From assembly GCA_026014515.1 (NCBI GenBank), contig JAOZIG010000308.1, forward strand, positions 1 to 20,386: 20,386 nucleotides of DNA, in the 5' to 3' direction. The notes under the pieces were generated by a model. The model made no database searches and was not told the DNA's origin. It saw only the letters and a list, made by a program, of their open reading frames with translations. The position numbers were made by a program, and so were the translations under genes. The DNA comes from Candidatus Bathyarchaeota archaeon (GTDB lineage Archaea > Thermoproteota > Bathyarchaeia > TCS64). Shown here piece by piece: positions 20,332 to 20,386 of the stretch; positions within the stretch are counted from its first letter, which is position 1; every line of letters begins with the position of its first letter.

Positions 20332-20351
20332 ACACGTTGGTTGTAGCCAGT

Positions 20352-20362
20352 GGTTTATATTG
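20352..20362 (-). promoter_or_regulatory. TATA box of the glutaredoxin-like gene
   Basis: On the minus strand CAATATAAACC, centred about 26 bases before the ATG at 20331, placing the transcription start at the start codon. Confidence 0.6.
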
Positions 20363-20386
20363 TTTCATATTTAGCCCAAGGATCAC

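Noticed and set aside
1..20386. CRISPR array, tRNA, rRNA, transposase or integrase
   Set aside because: No regularly spaced repeats, no tRNA-like cloverleaf with a CCA-type end, and no mobile-element protein motifs were found in the genes or gaps; a covariance-model scan could not be run.

Overview
The window reads as a piece of an archaeal chromosome of about 50% GC. The archaeal signs are ArnR1/HTH_45-type and TrmB-like winged-helix regulators, four-subunit 2-oxoacid:ferredoxin oxidoreductases, AT-rich TATA boxes about 25 bases ahead of start codons (leaderless or nearly leaderless transcripts), oligo-T terminators, and frequent GTG/TTG starts. An Asgard archaeon such as a thorarchaeote is a guess. 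No rRNA, tRNA, CRISPR array, insertion sequence or phage gene was seen.

Left part, all on the minus strand: the start of a KorA-type alpha subunit running off the left edge with its ferredoxin subunit KorD (1-603); two small winged-helix-like proteins (749-1371); a 404-aa PLP aminotransferase (1467-2681); a radical SAM/SPASM protein resembling the Ahb/NirJ heme-pathway enzymes, overlapping a small membrane protein that looks like an ECF transporter S component (2753-4400); and a DUF4491 membrane protein (4597-4902).

Centre, plus strand (5113-10590): two near-duplicate units, each a ferredoxin (delta) subunit followed by one long polypeptide in which alpha and beta subunits are fused, with a single gamma subunit gene between them. 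This is the most unusual part of the window. It is followed on the same strand (10654-16455) by a DUF917 protein, a 66-aa small protein, a membrane-anchored GHL15-like putative glycoside hydrolase and two tandem D-aminoacylase-family amidohydrolases.

Right part: an Lrp/AsnC regulator diverging from a type I glutamine synthetase gene; a TrmB-like regulator diverging from thioredoxin over back-to-back promoters; a receiver-only response regulator with a helical N-terminal extension; and a small CPKC glutaredoxin-like protein. All three convergent gene junctions carry a short perfect hairpin over the stop codons.

Together the genes suggest fermentation of peptides or modified amino acids (inference): deacylation of N-acyl-(D-)amino acids, transamination to 2-oxoacids, oxidation by ferredoxin-dependent oxidoreductases, and ammonia assimilation by glutamine synthetase under Lrp control.
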